64,000 nucleotides of DNA from Intrasporangium flavum. Its GTDB lineage: Bacteria > Actinomycetota > Actinomycetes > Actinomycetales > Dermatophilaceae. Position numbers and translations under genes: made by a program. The DNA is taken from contig NZ_MLJO01000013.1 of assembly GCF_001956915.1 (NCBI RefSeq), forward strand, positions 62,001 through 126,000, read 5' to 3'. The notes under the pieces were generated by a model. That model worked only from the letters and a program-made list of their open reading frames with translations, was not told where the DNA came from and did not search any database. Positions 46,220 through 54,675 of this stretch are shown in pieces; position 1 is the stretch's first letter, and every line of letters starts with the position of its first letter.

Positions 46220-47997
46220 GGCTCTCGCCTCTCGCGTCGTCGGGCCGGGCGCCCGAGGGTCGCCGGAGGTCCGAGGGGGACCGTCCAGCGCACTCGGGTC
46301 CCGTGCGGCTCGACCCCCTCGATGTTCAGCTCGCCGGAGCGCGCGGCGGCGCGGTGCTCGAGGTTCGCCAGCCCGCTGCGGCGGTCGGCCGACCCCATCC
46401 CGACGCCGTCGTCGGTCACCTCGACCGTGAGGACCTCGCCGAAGTCCACGCGAACCGTCGCCGTGCTCGCCTCGGCGTGGCGCGAGACGTTGGCCAGCGA
46501 CTCGCGCACGACGGCGAGCACGTCGGCCCGCAGACCCTCGTCGTCCTCGTCCGGCTCGCCGTCCAGGTCGAGGACGGGCAGGAAGCCCAGCGTCGGGTAC
46601 CACGACGTCACGACGTTCTCGAGCTGGTCGACGAGGCTCCCGCCGGGGGCGACGGTGTGCAGCTCGAAGATCGTGGAGCGGATCACCTTGATGGCCTCGT
46701 CGAGGCTCGTGACGGCCTCGTCCAGCCGTGACCTCACGACCGGGTGCATGGCCAGCCGTGCCGCCGCCTGGAGGGACAGGCCGGTGGCGAAGAGGCGCTG
46801 GATGACGTGGTCGTGCATGTCGCGGGCGATGCGGTCGCGCTCCTCGAGCATGGCGAGGTGCTGGCGGTCCTCCTGGGCGCGGGCCGCGACGAGGCCGAGC
46901 GCCGCCTGCCGCGCGAAGAGGCTGAGCATCGGCATGGCCTCGCCGGGTGCGTCGTCCTCACCCACCCGCCAGTGGACGAGCAGGTGGCCGATGGCGCGCT
47001 GGCCCGTGGAGATCGTCACGAAGGCGACCGGGACGTCGTGGTCGGCGCCGACGAGCCGCAGCAGCGTCGCCGGCAGCGGCTCCGCGGGGCGGGGCCCGGG
47101 CAGCACCTGGTCGGCGCTCGCGGACGTCGGCCAGTCGTCCTCGGTCTCCAGGGCCGGCCAGGAGCGCCACGGCACCTGGTGCTCGGTCGGGTCCGACTCG
47201 TGCAGGGCTCGCACGCGCACCGTCCCGGTGCCCTGGTCGCGCAGGGCGACGAGGCACGTGCGCGCGTCGGTGATCCGGCACACGTCCTTCGCGACGAGCA
47301 TGAGGGCGGCCTCCTCGTCGTGCCCCTCGAGCAGGCTCTGCGTCAGCTCGTTGACCGACTGGGCCCAGAGCCGCTGCTGCTGGCTGCGGGCGTAGAGGCG
47401 GGCGTTGTCGATGGCGAAGCCGGCTGCCCCCGCGAGCGCCACGAGCATGGCCTCGTCGGCCTCGGAGAACTCCTCCTGGCCCTGCCGCTCCGCGAGGTAG
47501 AGGTTGCCGAAGACGTGGTCGCGGATGCGGATCGGGGCGCCGAGGAAGCTCGTCATCGAGGGGTGGCCGGGCGGGAAGCCGTGGGAGTCGGGGTGCGCCG
47601 AGATGTCGGTGAGCCGCCGCGGCTGCGGGTCGCGGATGAGCAGGCCGAGGATGCCGTGGCCCGACGGCGGGTCGCCGATGCGCGCCCGCTGCTCGGCGGT
47701 GACGCCGTGGGTGATGAACTGCATGAGGTGCTCGCCGTCGGGGCCGAGGACCCCGAGCGCGCCGTACCGGGCGTTGACGAGGGCGCAGGCGGACCGGACG
47801 ATCCGCTGCAGCACCTCGGACAGCTCGAGGTCCTCGCTGATGGCGGTCACGGCGTCCAAGAGGCCCCTGAACTGGGCATGCGTCCGCTGCGCCGAGTCGG
47901 CCCTCGAACGGAGTTCCTCCATGAGGTCGTCGACGCGTACCGACCTGCCTTCAGCCCCTCGCCGCAGGCGACGACTGGGCTCGGCCTCCGAACCCAT
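46216..47997 (-). CDS. devS: DevS/DosS-type GAF sensor histidine kinase
   Basis: The 593-residue kinase has two GAF domains (residues ~55-200 and ~220-370) and a HisKA_3 domain with ERDRIARDMHDHVIQRLF, then a HATPase (RESLANVSRHAEAS, DDGVGMG, GLANLEHRA). The first GAF contains GFPPGHPSMTSFLG and RDHVFGNLYLAE, closely resembling the heme-binding GAF of DosS; the His of the GHPSM segment is the likely heme ligand by analogy. It would sense O2, NO, CO or redox state. ATG 47997 has TATGCT (complement of 48004-48009) at 6 bases. Confidence 0.92.
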   Translation of the reverse strand: MGSEAEPSRRLRRGAEGRSVRVDDLMEELRSRADSAQRTHAQFRGLLDAVTAISEDLELSEVLQRIVRSACALVNARYGALGVLGPDGEHLMQFITHGVTAEQRARIGDPPSGHGILGLLIRDPQPRRLTDISAHPDSHGFPPGHPSMTSFLGAPIRIRDHVFGNLYLAERQGQEEFSEADEAMLVALAGAAGFAIDNARLYARSQQQRLWAQSVNELTQSLLEGHDEEAALMLVAKDVCRITDARTCLVALRDQGTGTVRVRALHESDPTEHQVPWRSWPALETEDDWPTSASADQVLPGPRPAEPLPATLLRLVGADHDVPVAFVTISTGQRAIGHLLVHWRVGEDDAPGEAMPMLSLFARQAALGLVAARAQEDRQHLAMLEERDRIARDMHDHVIQRLFATGLSLQAAARLAMHPVVRSRLDEAVTSLDEAIKVIRSTIFELHTVAPGGSLVDQLENVVTSWYPTLGFLPVLDLDGEPDEDDEGLRADVLAVVRESLANVSRHAEASTATVRVDFGEVLTVEVTDDGVGMGSADRRSGLANLEHRAAARSGELNIEGVEPHGTRVRWTVPLGPPATLGRPARRRERREP

Positions 47998-48014
47998 GGT
48001 TCGAGCATAGGCTT

Positions 48015-48031
48015 CCCCGGTCGGACCGGGG
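48015..48031. promoter_or_regulatory. Palindrome overlapping the devS promoter
   Basis: CCCCGGTC-g-GACCGGGG is a perfect 17-bp palindrome lying 6 bp upstream of the predicted devS -10 hexamer and reaching the -35 region. It could be an operator for devSR or the end of an upstream transcript's stem. It differs from the DevR-box pattern. Confidence 0.4.
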
Positions 48032-48093
48032 CCGCGTTGCAAGGATCGTTGCGCGGATCCCGGCGACGCGCACGACCCGCGTCGGGCGGGCGC

Positions 48094-49143
48094 TCAGGCG
48101 TCACGGGCGTCGATCACCGCGACGCCGGCGAACCGGCCCGCGAAGAGGTCGTCGAGTGCCCGGTCGGCCTCCTCGAACGGGTAGCCCACGACGTCGGCGC
48201 GCACCGAGAGGGCCGACGCGAGGCGCAGCAGCTCCTCGCCGTCCGAGCGCGTGTTGGCCGTCACCGACGTGAGCCGCTTCTCGTGGAAGAGGTGCGCTTG
48301 GTAGTCGAGCGGTGGCACCTGCGAGAGGTGGATGCCCGCGAGGGCGACGGTGCCGCCGCGGTCGAGGGCCGCCAGCGCGACCGGGACGAGCTCGCCGGCG
48401 GGAGCGAAGACGATGGCCGAGTCCAGCGGCACCGGCGGTGCGTCGTAGGGGCCTGCGGCCGAGGCGACCCCGAGGGAGAGCGCGAGCCGACGCGCAGCGT
48501 CGCCGCGGGTCAGCACGTGCACCTCGGCGCCCTGCGCCAGCGCGATCTGCGCGGTCAGGTGCGCGCTGGCGCCGAACCCGTAGATGCCGAGCCGGCCGCC
48601 GGGTGGCAGGGCGGCCCGGCGGAGCGCGCGGTAACCGATGATGCCGGCGCAGAGCAGCGGCGCCGCTTGCTCGCTCGGCAGCCCGGCGGGCAGGGCGTAC
48701 GCGTACGCGGCCGGCGCGACGACGAACTCGGCGTAGCCGCCGTCGGCGTCCCAGCCGGTGAAGGTGGCGTCGGGACAGAGGTTCTCGCGCCCCGCCCGGC
48801 ACCAGCGGCAGGCGCCGCACGTCCCGCGCAGCCAGGCGAGTCCGACCCGCTCGCCCACGGCGAAGCGGGCGGCTCCGGGCCCGGTCTCCACGACGTGCCC
48901 GACCACCTCGTGCCCGGGCACCACCGCGCTGCGGTGCACGGGCAGGTCCCCGTCGGCCACGTGGAGGTCGGTGCGGCAGACGCCGCACACGTCCACCCGC
49001 AGGAGCACCTCGCCGGGCCCGGGGGAGGGCACCGCCCGCTCGCAGAGGCGGATGCGCTCGCGGCGTCCGGGCGTGCCCGTCACCTCCCACGCCCGCATCC
49101 GCGTCGGACGCGGCCCGGGGTGCGCTCCCTCGTCGCCTGTCAT
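48094..49143 (-). CDS. Zinc-dependent alcohol dehydrogenase family protein
   Basis: The 349-residue medium-chain dehydrogenase has [15 protein letters not shown] (catalytic zinc Cys), [13 protein letters not shown], the structural zinc lobe [15 protein letters not shown], and a nucleotide-binding loop [10 protein letters not shown] (GxGxxA variant). It resembles AdhA/AdhP-like enzymes often found near USP and DevR genes. The substrate is unknown. GGGAGGG upstream of ATG 49143 settles the start. A DevR-like box lies 54 bp upstream. Confidence 0.9.
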   Translation of the reverse strand: MTGDEGAHPGPRPTRMRAWEVTGTPGRRERIRLCERAVPSPGPGEVLLRVDVCGVCRTDLHVADGDLPVHRSAVVPGHEVVGHVVETGPGAARFAVGERVGLAWLRGTCGACRWCRAGRENLCPDATFTGWDADGGYAEFVVAPAAYAYALPAGLPSEQAAPLLCAGIIGYRALRRAALPPGGRLGIYGFGASAHLTAQIALAQGAEVHVLTRGDAARRLALSLGVASAAGPYDAPPVPLDSAIVFAPAGELVPVALAALDRGGTVALAGIHLSQVPPLDYQAHLFHEKRLTSVTANTRSDGEELLRLASALSVRADVVGYPFEEADRALDDLFAGRFAGVAVIDARDA

Positions 49144-49196
49144 GTGCCCTCCCGCTGCGCCGTGGCCAGCCTGCACCCCGGCCGTGAGCCGGGACA

Positions 49197-49210
49197 AGGC
49201 CTTTCGGCCC
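49197..49210. promoter_or_regulatory. DevR-box-like palindrome in the divergent adh-usp promoter
   Basis: Read on the minus strand the site is GGGCCGAAAGGCCT, sharing 11 of 14 positions, including the first eight, with the perfect boxes. It sits between the alcohol dehydrogenase (minus) and USP (plus) genes and could serve both. Confidence 0.5.
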
Positions 49211-49262
49211 TTCTCCGATGCCGTGGACCGACCAGACTGGGCATCGGGCGAAGGAGCACGTC

Positions 49263-50174
49263 ATGACGAACCGCGCGCGGTCCGGGGCCGTCCTCGTCGG
49301 GTACGACGGCCGGCGGAGCACCCACGCCGCCCTGGCCTGGGCGACGCACGAGGCCGAGTCGCGCGGGCTGCCGCTGCACCTCGTCCACGCACTGACCGGC
49401 GACGACGAGCCGCGGCCCGGGTCGGGAGCGGCGCACCGGGCCCAGGAGGCCACCGACGCGGCGCTCGCGCTCGTCGAGCAGCTGGCCCCCGGGCTCGAGG
49501 TCCACGCCGAGACGGTCGTCGGCCCTCCCGCGCGCGAGCTGCTGTCCCGGGCGCGGACGTGTGCCGTCGTGGTGCTCGGCGGGCGCCGCCACGACGACGA
49601 CGCGCTGACGCACGGCCACGCCGTCGCCGAGCAGCTCGCCGGACGCTGCGGGTGCCCGCTCGTCGTCGTGCGGGACACCGCGCACCTCACCGCGACGCCG
49701 AGCTACGCCGGCCGGGCGGGCCACCGGCAGCGGGTCATGGTCGGCGTCGACGGCAGCGGGTCGTGCGGTGCGGCCGTCGAGTTCGCCTTCGACCGCGCGA
49801 GCCGGCTGGGCCTGGGCCTCACCGTCCTGACGTGTCGCTGGCGCCAGGAGACGTGGCCGCACGGCGCGGACGCGGTCGACTGGGCGGCCCCGCCGCAGGA
49901 GGAGCAGGCCCGGCTCGTCGGCGAGGAGCTCGCCGGACGGCGCGACGCCCACCCGGACGTCGACGTCGAGACGCGGCTCGTCGGCGGCCACCCGGTCGAC
50001 GCGCTCATCGAGGAGTCGGCCGCCTCGGAGATGCTCGTGCTCGGCAGCCGCGGGTGCGGCGGGTTCGAGGGGCTGACGCTCGGCTCGGTGAGCCGCCGCG
50101 TGCTCACCCACGCCCGCACGCCCGTCGCCGTCGTGCCGTCCGAGCCGCAGTCGTCGCAGCAGTCGTCGCACTGA
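49263..50174 (+). CDS. Tandem-domain universal stress protein
   Basis: The 303-residue protein has two UspA domains. Domain 1 begins AVLVGYDGRRSTHAALAWA and its ATP loop is shortened (VVVLGGRRHDDDALTHG), so it may not bind ATP well. Domain 2 begins VMVGVDGSGSCGAAVEFAF and has an intact loop LGSRGCGGFEGLTLGSVS. The acidic and Ser/Gln-rich tail (SEPQSSQQSSH) is unusual. AAGGAG precedes ATG 49263. It is a likely DevR-regulated stress gene by location. Confidence 0.9.
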   Translation: MTNRARSGAVLVGYDGRRSTHAALAWATHEAESRGLPLHLVHALTGDDEPRPGSGAAHRAQEATDAALALVEQLAPGLEVHAETVVGPPARELLSRARTCAVVVLGGRRHDDDALTHGHAVAEQLAGRCGCPLVVVRDTAHLTATPSYAGRAGHRQRVMVGVDGSGSCGAAVEFAFDRASRLGLGLTVLTCRWRQETWPHGADAVDWAAPPQEEQARLVGEELAGRRDAHPDVDVETRLVGGHPVDALIEESAASEMLVLGSRGCGGFEGLTLGSVSRRVLTHARTPVAVVPSEPQSSQQSSH

Positions 50175-50229
50175 CGCGCGTCGGGACGCAGGCGCATCGG
50201 GACGCGTCGGGAACGGACGCGCGCCGGGG

Positions 50230-50484
50230 TCAGTGGCCGTGCATCGGCAGCCGCAGGGTGGCGCGGCGGCGGCGCAGCGCCGTGACGACGAGACGCTGGC
50301 GCCGGAGCAGCAGCCGGCGCTCCGGGTTGACGACGAGCCGGCCGCCCAGCACGACCAGGGTCGGCGTATGGCGCAGGCGGTCCTCGATGCCGGCCAGCGT
50401 GCCGATCAGCTCACGGATCGACAGCGTGGCCAGGTGGGGGCCGTGCTCGTCGATGGCCGTGGACAGGTGCTGTGCGTGTGCCAT
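50230..50484 (-). CDS. Small basic hypothetical protein
   Basis: The 84-residue protein has a helical N-terminal half (HGPHLATLSIRELIGTLAGIEDRL) and a very Arg/Leu-rich C-terminus ending in RATLRLPMHGH. GGAG 6 bases before ATG 50484 supports the start, over a TTG at 50496. No family recognised. It lies inside the stress island. Confidence 0.6.
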   Translation of the reverse strand: MAHAQHLSTAIDEHGPHLATLSIRELIGTLAGIEDRLRHTPTLVVLGGRLVVNPERRLLLRRQRLVVTALRRRRATLRLPMHGH

Positions 50485-50503
50485 GCCTGACTCCAATGTC
50501 GTT

Positions 50504-50531
50504 CGGTCACGGTCGGTCGGTCACGGTCGGT
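50504..50531. repeat. Tandem duplication of a 14-bp unit
   Basis: CGGTCACGGTCGGT is present twice in direct contact (50504-50517 and 50518-50531), followed by GGACGGTCGG. It lies immediately upstream of the small hypothetical gene, so it could be part of its promoter. Confidence 0.7.
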
Positions 50532-50574
50532 ACGGACGGTCGGGGGGCGTGCGAGGGGCGCCTCGGGCGGGGGG

Positions 50575-51051
50575 TCAGACCCGGCGGGGCACGTTGCCGG
50601 TCAGGCCGAACACCCAGCGCATCATCTTGTGGCCGGCATCGGCCGTCGGGTCGAACATGAGCGGGCAGCCGCCGTCGATGACGGTCATGCCGTGCCCGCG
50701 ACCCCACTGGGTCGCCTCCTCGGAGACGCTGCCGGCACCCGGTCCGCGGTGCATCCACACCTGCTTGATGCCGAGCCCCGCACACTCCTCGAGCGTGGCG
50801 AGGGCGTGGTCGGGACGCGTCCCGATGACCACGGCCTCGACGCCGCCGGGGATGGCCCCGAGGTTGGGGTAGGCGGGGTCGCCCTCGACCTCGGACGCGT
50901 TCGGGTTCACCGCGTAGACGTCGTAGCCGCGGGCGCGCAGGCGCTGGTAGACGGCGTTGCTGCCGTGCGAGGCCGGGGTGCGCGAGACACCCGTGACGGC
51001 AACCCGCTTGTGGCTCAGGAAGTCTGCTGCGGCGTCGTTGATCGATGGCAT
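50575..51051 (-). CDS. CoA-binding domain protein (YccU-like)
   Basis: The 158-residue Rossmann protein of the CoA_binding_2 family has RVAVTGVSRTPASHGSNAVYQRLRARG, VYAVNPNASEVEGDPAYPNL, VIGTRPDHALATLEECAGLG and QVWMHRGPGAGSVSEEA. The late GGCPLMFDP is typical. Such stand-alone domains resemble the N-terminal part of acyl-CoA synthetases; their role is unknown. It is separate from the PNPOx frame upstream, having its own ribosome binding site (GAGGGGA). Two DevR-like boxes begin 83 bp upstream. Confidence 0.88.
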   Translation of the reverse strand: MPSINDAAADFLSHKRVAVTGVSRTPASHGSNAVYQRLRARGYDVYAVNPNASEVEGDPAYPNLGAIPGGVEAVVIGTRPDHALATLEECAGLGIKQVWMHRGPGAGSVSEEATQWGRGHGMTVIDGGCPLMFDPTADAGHKMMRWVFGLTGNVPRRV

Positions 51052-51133
51052 GCGCTGTGTCCCCTCGCGGTGGCGCGTGGTCGCGCCGCTCCTCGACGCG
51101 TCCACGATCTCCCGTTCGCTCGGGCCCGGGGCA

Positions 51134-51167
51134 GGGCCGAAGGTCCCCGGTCGGGGACGGAGGTCCC
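51134..51167. promoter_or_regulatory. Tandem DevR/DosR-type boxes, 20-bp spaced
   Basis: GGGCCGAAGGTCCC (51134-51147) and GGGACGGAGGTCCC (51154-51167) have centres exactly 20 bp apart, i.e. on the same face of the helix, as for paired DosR sites. They lie 83-116 bp upstream of the CoA-binding gene start and end right after the stop of the PNPOx gene. Confidence 0.72.
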
Positions 51168-51169
51168 GG

Positions 51170-52167
51170 TCAGGGACCGGCGTGGATCGCGTCGCAGGTG
51201 ACGCGGCGGGCGTGCAGCCGGCAGATGACCCGGGTCTCCGCCGAGGCCCGGGCGGCGGGGTGCACGTGGCCGTAGAAGGCGGGCTGTCGGTGTAGGTGCG
51301 GGTCAGGGCGTCGAGGTGCTCCAGGGCCCCGTCGCGCACCAGCTCGACGACGCCACGGATCTGGACGTAGCGCGACGTGTCGTCCGGGTCGACGACGAGC
51401 AGGCTCGCCCTCGGGTCGGCGAGCAGGTTGCGGCCCTTCTGGCGCTCGAGGGTCGTGTTGACGCGGGCGCACTCGCCGTCGGCGTCGAGCCACACGAGGC
51501 TCGACTGCGGCCGGCCCCGGCGGTCCATCGTCGTGAACACGCCACAGATCCCGCGGTGGAGCAGGTCGAGGTGCGAGCGCGGGACCGGGCCACCGGCGTC
51601 GGGCGGGACCGCCTGACGGGCGGGCGGCCGGGCGGCCGGCTGGACGGGTGGCGCGGGCCTCGGCCCCGCTGGTCGCGTCGCCGCGGACGGCTCCTCGTCG
51701 ACCGCGACCACGTGCCGGGGCCTGATCCGGCACAGGACGGGCCGCTCGGTTTGCGCGTAGTGCTCGGGGGCGACGTCGCCGAAGTAGTGCACGGGGCGCC
51801 CGACGTAGGCGGAGGCGATGGCGTCGAGGTGCTCCCGGGCGCCGTCCTCGTCGAGGCCGACGACCGTGCCCCGCACCTCGAGGTAGCGCAGCGGCCGGCG
51901 CGGGTCGTAGCCGAGGATGGCCACCTGCGGGCGACGTCGCATGTTGCGCTCCTTGGCGAACCCCCGCATCGTGTTGACGCGCACCATCCCGCCGTCGAGG
52001 TCGCACCAGACCACCGAGGTCTGCGGGGAGCCGTCGCGGGCGACCGTCGTGAGCGCGGCGACGCGCGGGTGCTGCACGAGGTCGGTGCACGCGTTAGGGA
52101 TGACGCCGGGCGCCGGGCCCGCCCGCGGGGCCCGGCCGGCTCTCGGGACACCGGTCGGCACCGTCAC
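51170..52167 (-). pseudogene. Double PNPOx (pyridoxamine 5'-phosphate oxidase-like) protein, frameshifted
   Basis: The gene encodes two homologous FMN/F420-type split-barrel domains: first HPRVAALTTVARDGSPQTSV...VLCRIRPRHVVAV, second LLHRGICGVFTTMDRRGRPQ...TRVICRLHARRVTCDAI. The frame breaks near 51286: one frame ends RTYTD and the neighbouring frame continues QPAFYGHVHPAARASAETR. Restoring one base (GACCAG for GACAG) rejoins them and aligns with AYVGRPVHYFGDV of domain 1, giving 332 residues. This is either a real inactivating deletion or a sequencing error. A DevR-like box lies 36 bp upstream of GTG 52167. Confidence 0.8.
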
Positions 52168-52202
52168 GGGTCGAGGCTCGCGCGTCCGGCGCCTCGGGGG
52201 CA

Positions 52203-52216
52203 GGGGCGATGGTCCC
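52203..52216. promoter_or_regulatory. DevR-box-like palindrome upstream of PNPOx and acyltransferase genes
   Basis: GGGGCGATGGTCCC fits GGGnC-N4-GnCCC. A degenerate partner (GGGGCCGTGACTCC) starts 20 bp further on at 52223. It lies between the divergent PNPOx gene and the acyltransferase gene. The rest of the region (52168-52346) shows no other clear motif. Confidence 0.6.
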
Positions 52217-52346
52217 CGAACCGGGGCCGTGACTCCTGTGTCACAGCCGCGGTGTCACCGGTGCCCGTCCTCCTAGGCTTGAAGTGGCACCCGCGACCGT
52301 CGCGGTCACCCGCCCGACGGCCCACCGGGGGCCCGGAGGTGATGGC

Positions 52347-53494
52347 ATGGACGCGACGACGGCACCCCTGGTCCACCCCGTCACCCGACCCGGTGGCGCG
52401 CCGCGGTCGGCGTGGGCCGACAACCTCAAGGTGGTGCTCGTCACCGGGGTCGTCGTGGCGCACACGACGATGGCCTGGACCCACGTGGGCAATTGGGCCT
52501 TCCTCGAGCCGGTCGTGCGTGACCCGCTCCTGTCGGTGCTGGCCCTGGCGACCGTGGCGGTGGGCCTCTTCGGCATGCCGCTGTTCTTCCTCGTGGCCGG
52601 GTACTTCACGCCGAACTCGTTCTCGCGCAAGGGTCTCGGCCGCTTCATCGGCGACCGGGCCGTGCGGCTCCTCCTGCCGATGCTGGCCTTCGCCCTGCTG
52701 CTCAGCCCGCCCATCGAGTACGTCGACCCGCAGAACGCCGGCTGGGCCGGCGGGTTCGTGGAGTTCCTGCCCCACGTCCTGTGGGTGCCGGTGCCCGGGC
52801 CGACGTGGTTCCTCGGCGTGCTGTTCCTCTTCTCGGCCGGGTACGGCCTCCTGCGACAGGCGCGGCCGGCTCCCGCCGGCGCGTCCGGGGCGCCGTCGGT
52901 ACGGTCCCTCCTCGCCGTGGCGCTCGCCGTCGCCGTCGCGGGCTTCCCGATCATGGTCGTCGCACCGCTCGGCCAGGAGGTCTGGCGCCTCGCCGTGGCG
53001 CAGGCGCCCGCGTGGCTCGCCGGGTTCGCCCTGGGCGTCGTGGCGCGTGAGCGGGGCTGGCTGCCCTTCGATCGCGAGCTCGCGCGCCGGCTCCGGTGGA
53101 CCGCGTGGTCGGCGTTGCTCGCGTGCCTCCTCGTGTTCGTCCTCGCCGACGTCTCGGGCACCGACCTGGCGCTGCTGCTCGGCGGCGGATCCTGGCAGTC
53201 CGCCGTCGTCGCGCTCGTCGAGGGCCTGCTCGTCGTCTTCGCTCGCTCTGGGTCGTCGACCTGTTCCAGCGCCGGTTCGACGCGCAGGGTGCCCGTGGAG
53301 TGGTCCTGGGCCGGGCCGCGTACGGCGCCTTCCTCGTGCACCAGGGCGTGCTCGTCGCGCTCGTGCTCGGCTCCCACGTGCTGGCCTGGCCGCCCGAGGT
53401 GTCCTGGGCCGCCGTCACCACCCTGGGGGTGGCGGGCTCGTTCGGCGTCGGCGTCCTGCTGACGCGCGTCCCGGGGATCAGACGCGTCGTGTGA
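52347..53494 (+). pseudogene. Acyltransferase family (AT3-like) membrane protein, frameshifted
   Basis: The start resembles acyltransferase-3 membrane proteins: WADNLKVVLVTGVVVAHTTMAW, FLVAGYFTPNSFSRKG, RLLLPMLAFALLL and about ten hydrophobic helices. The frame breaks near 53242: ALVEGLLVVFA continues in another frame as SLWVVDLFQRRFDAQG...AAYGAFLVHQGVLVAL. Restoring one base (GCCTCG for GCTCG) gives 382 residues, a normal length. GGAGG precedes ATG 52347. Real mutation or sequencing error cannot be separated here. Confidence 0.8.
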
Positions 53495-53505
53495 CCGCGG
53501 GGGCC

Positions 53506-54480
53506 TCAGGAGGTGGCGCGCTGCTCGTCGATCCAGTTCTTGCCGAGGCTGGCCAGCGCGGAGGCCGCGAGCACCGCGACGATGAACCCGAGCGAGGTGA
53601 CAATGCCGATCTCCGGCAGGGCGAGCGAGCCGATGTGGTCGATGTGCGAGCCGTGCAGGGCCTCGATGATGAGCTTGACGCCGATGAAGGCGAGGATCGC
53701 CGACAGCCCGATGTTGAGGTAGATGAGCCGCTCCAGCAGCCCGCCGACGAGGAAGTAGAGCTGACGCAGCCCCATGAGGGCGAACGCGTTGGCCGTGAAG
53801 ATCACGAAGGCGTCCTGGGTCAGCCCGAAGATCGCCGGGATCGAGTCGAGGGCGAACACGACGTTGGCCAGCGCGATCGCCGACACCGCGATGACGAGCG
53901 GCGTCCAGTGGCGGCGCCCGTCCTGGCGGACCGAGAGCCGGTCCCGGTGGTAGTCGCGCGTCATCGGCAGGACGCGGCGCATGGCCCGCAGCACCCGGTA
54001 CTCGCCGAACTCGGGCTCGTCGTCGCCCCGCAGGAGCGAGACCGCGGTGTAGATGAGCAGGATGCCGAAGAGGTAGAAGGTCCACGACGCCGCGGCGATG
54101 AGGGCGGCTCCGGCGAAGATGAACACCGCCCGCAGCGCCATCGAGATGACGATGCCGAGGTAGAGCACCTTGTCCTGGGCGAAGGGCGGCACCGCGAACT
54201 TCGTCATGATGATGACGAAGACGAAGAGGTTGTCGACCGACAGGCTGTACTCGGTGATGTAGCCGGAGAAGAACTCGGCCCCGGTGCGGCCCCCGATCGT
54301 CAGCGACAGCACGAGGCCGAAGGCCAGGGCCAACGACACGTAGAAGGTCACCCACTTCGTGGCCTGGCCGAGCGTCACCTCACCGTCGCGACGCGCGATG
54401 ACCCGCAGGTCGACGAAGACGATGACGGCGAGGAGCGCGAGCGTGGCGACCCAGGCGTAGACGGGCACGGCGCTGATCAT
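53506..54480 (-). CDS. TerC family membrane protein (probable Mn2+ exporter)
   Basis: The 324-residue protein has about eight hydrophobic helices with TerC/Alx hallmarks: GYITEYSLSVDNLFVFVIIM (intramembrane Asp and Asn), FALDSIPAIFGLTQDAFVIFTANAFALMG, and LRQLYFLVGGLLERL. Alx-type members export manganese. The leader carries a yybP-ykoY-type riboswitch that hides the ribosome binding site in one fold, fitting Mn2+ induction. ATG 54480 follows GGAGG by 5 bases. Confidence 0.92.
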   Translation of the reverse strand: MISAVPVYAWVATLALLAVIVFVDLRVIARRDGEVTLGQATKWVTFYVSLALAFGLVLSLTIGGRTGAEFFSGYITEYSLSVDNLFVFVIIMTKFAVPPFAQDKVLYLGIVISMALRAVFIFAGAALIAAASWTFYLFGILLIYTAVSLLRGDDEPEFGEYRVLRAMRRVLPMTRDYHRDRLSVRQDGRRHWTPLVIAVSAIALANVVFALDSIPAIFGLTQDAFVIFTANAFALMGLRQLYFLVGGLLERLIYLNIGLSAILAFIGVKLIIEALHGSHIDHIGSLALPEIGIVTSLGFIVAVLAASALASLGKNWIDEQRATS

Positions 54481-54483
54481 GAA

Positions 54484-54605
54484 ACCTCCGGAGGCACAGG
54501 ACATCTCCGGAGGTCTCCTCCGCCGACGAGCGTCGGCCCCGGACACCGGAACAGCAACGGTGCTGTTCGTGATGACGACATCCGGAGTTGGGAGTACTCC
54601 CCTCC
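54484..54605 (-). ncRNA. yybP-ykoY (Mn2+) riboswitch of the terC gene with SD-sequestering platform
   Basis: On the minus strand the leader opens with GGAGGGGAGTACTCCC, containing the GGGGAGTA hallmark (54602-54595), includes GAACAGCA-ccgt-TGCTGTTC and CGACGCTCGTCG stems, and closes with GGAGGAGACCTCC, the second conserved loop and the P1 3' strand (54513-54509). The P1 3' strand is also the 5' arm of a 10-bp hairpin, ACCTCCGGAG/CTCCGGAGGT (54514-54505 with 54493-54484), that covers the terC ribosome binding site. The two folds exclude each other, so metal-stabilised P1 would free the site and turn translation on. Confidence 0.75.
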
Positions 54606-54675
54606 ACCGCGGGGGACCTTACCGGCCGCGCGGCCGCCCCGCATCCGGGGTCCGGATCGTGGCGTGGCTCGGCGT

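Noticed and set aside
48015-48031. CCCCGGTC-g-GACCGGGG as a DevR box
   Set aside because: Its arms and spacing do not match the GGGnC-N4-GnCCC pattern, so it was kept as a separate palindrome.
50575-52167. A single continuous minus-strand frame that would fuse the PNPOx domains to the CoA-binding domain
   Set aside because: The linking segment is a Pro/Arg-rich out-of-frame translation caused by the frameshift. The true PNPOx end is in another frame (stop at 51170) and the CoA-binding gene has its own ribosome binding site and DevR boxes.
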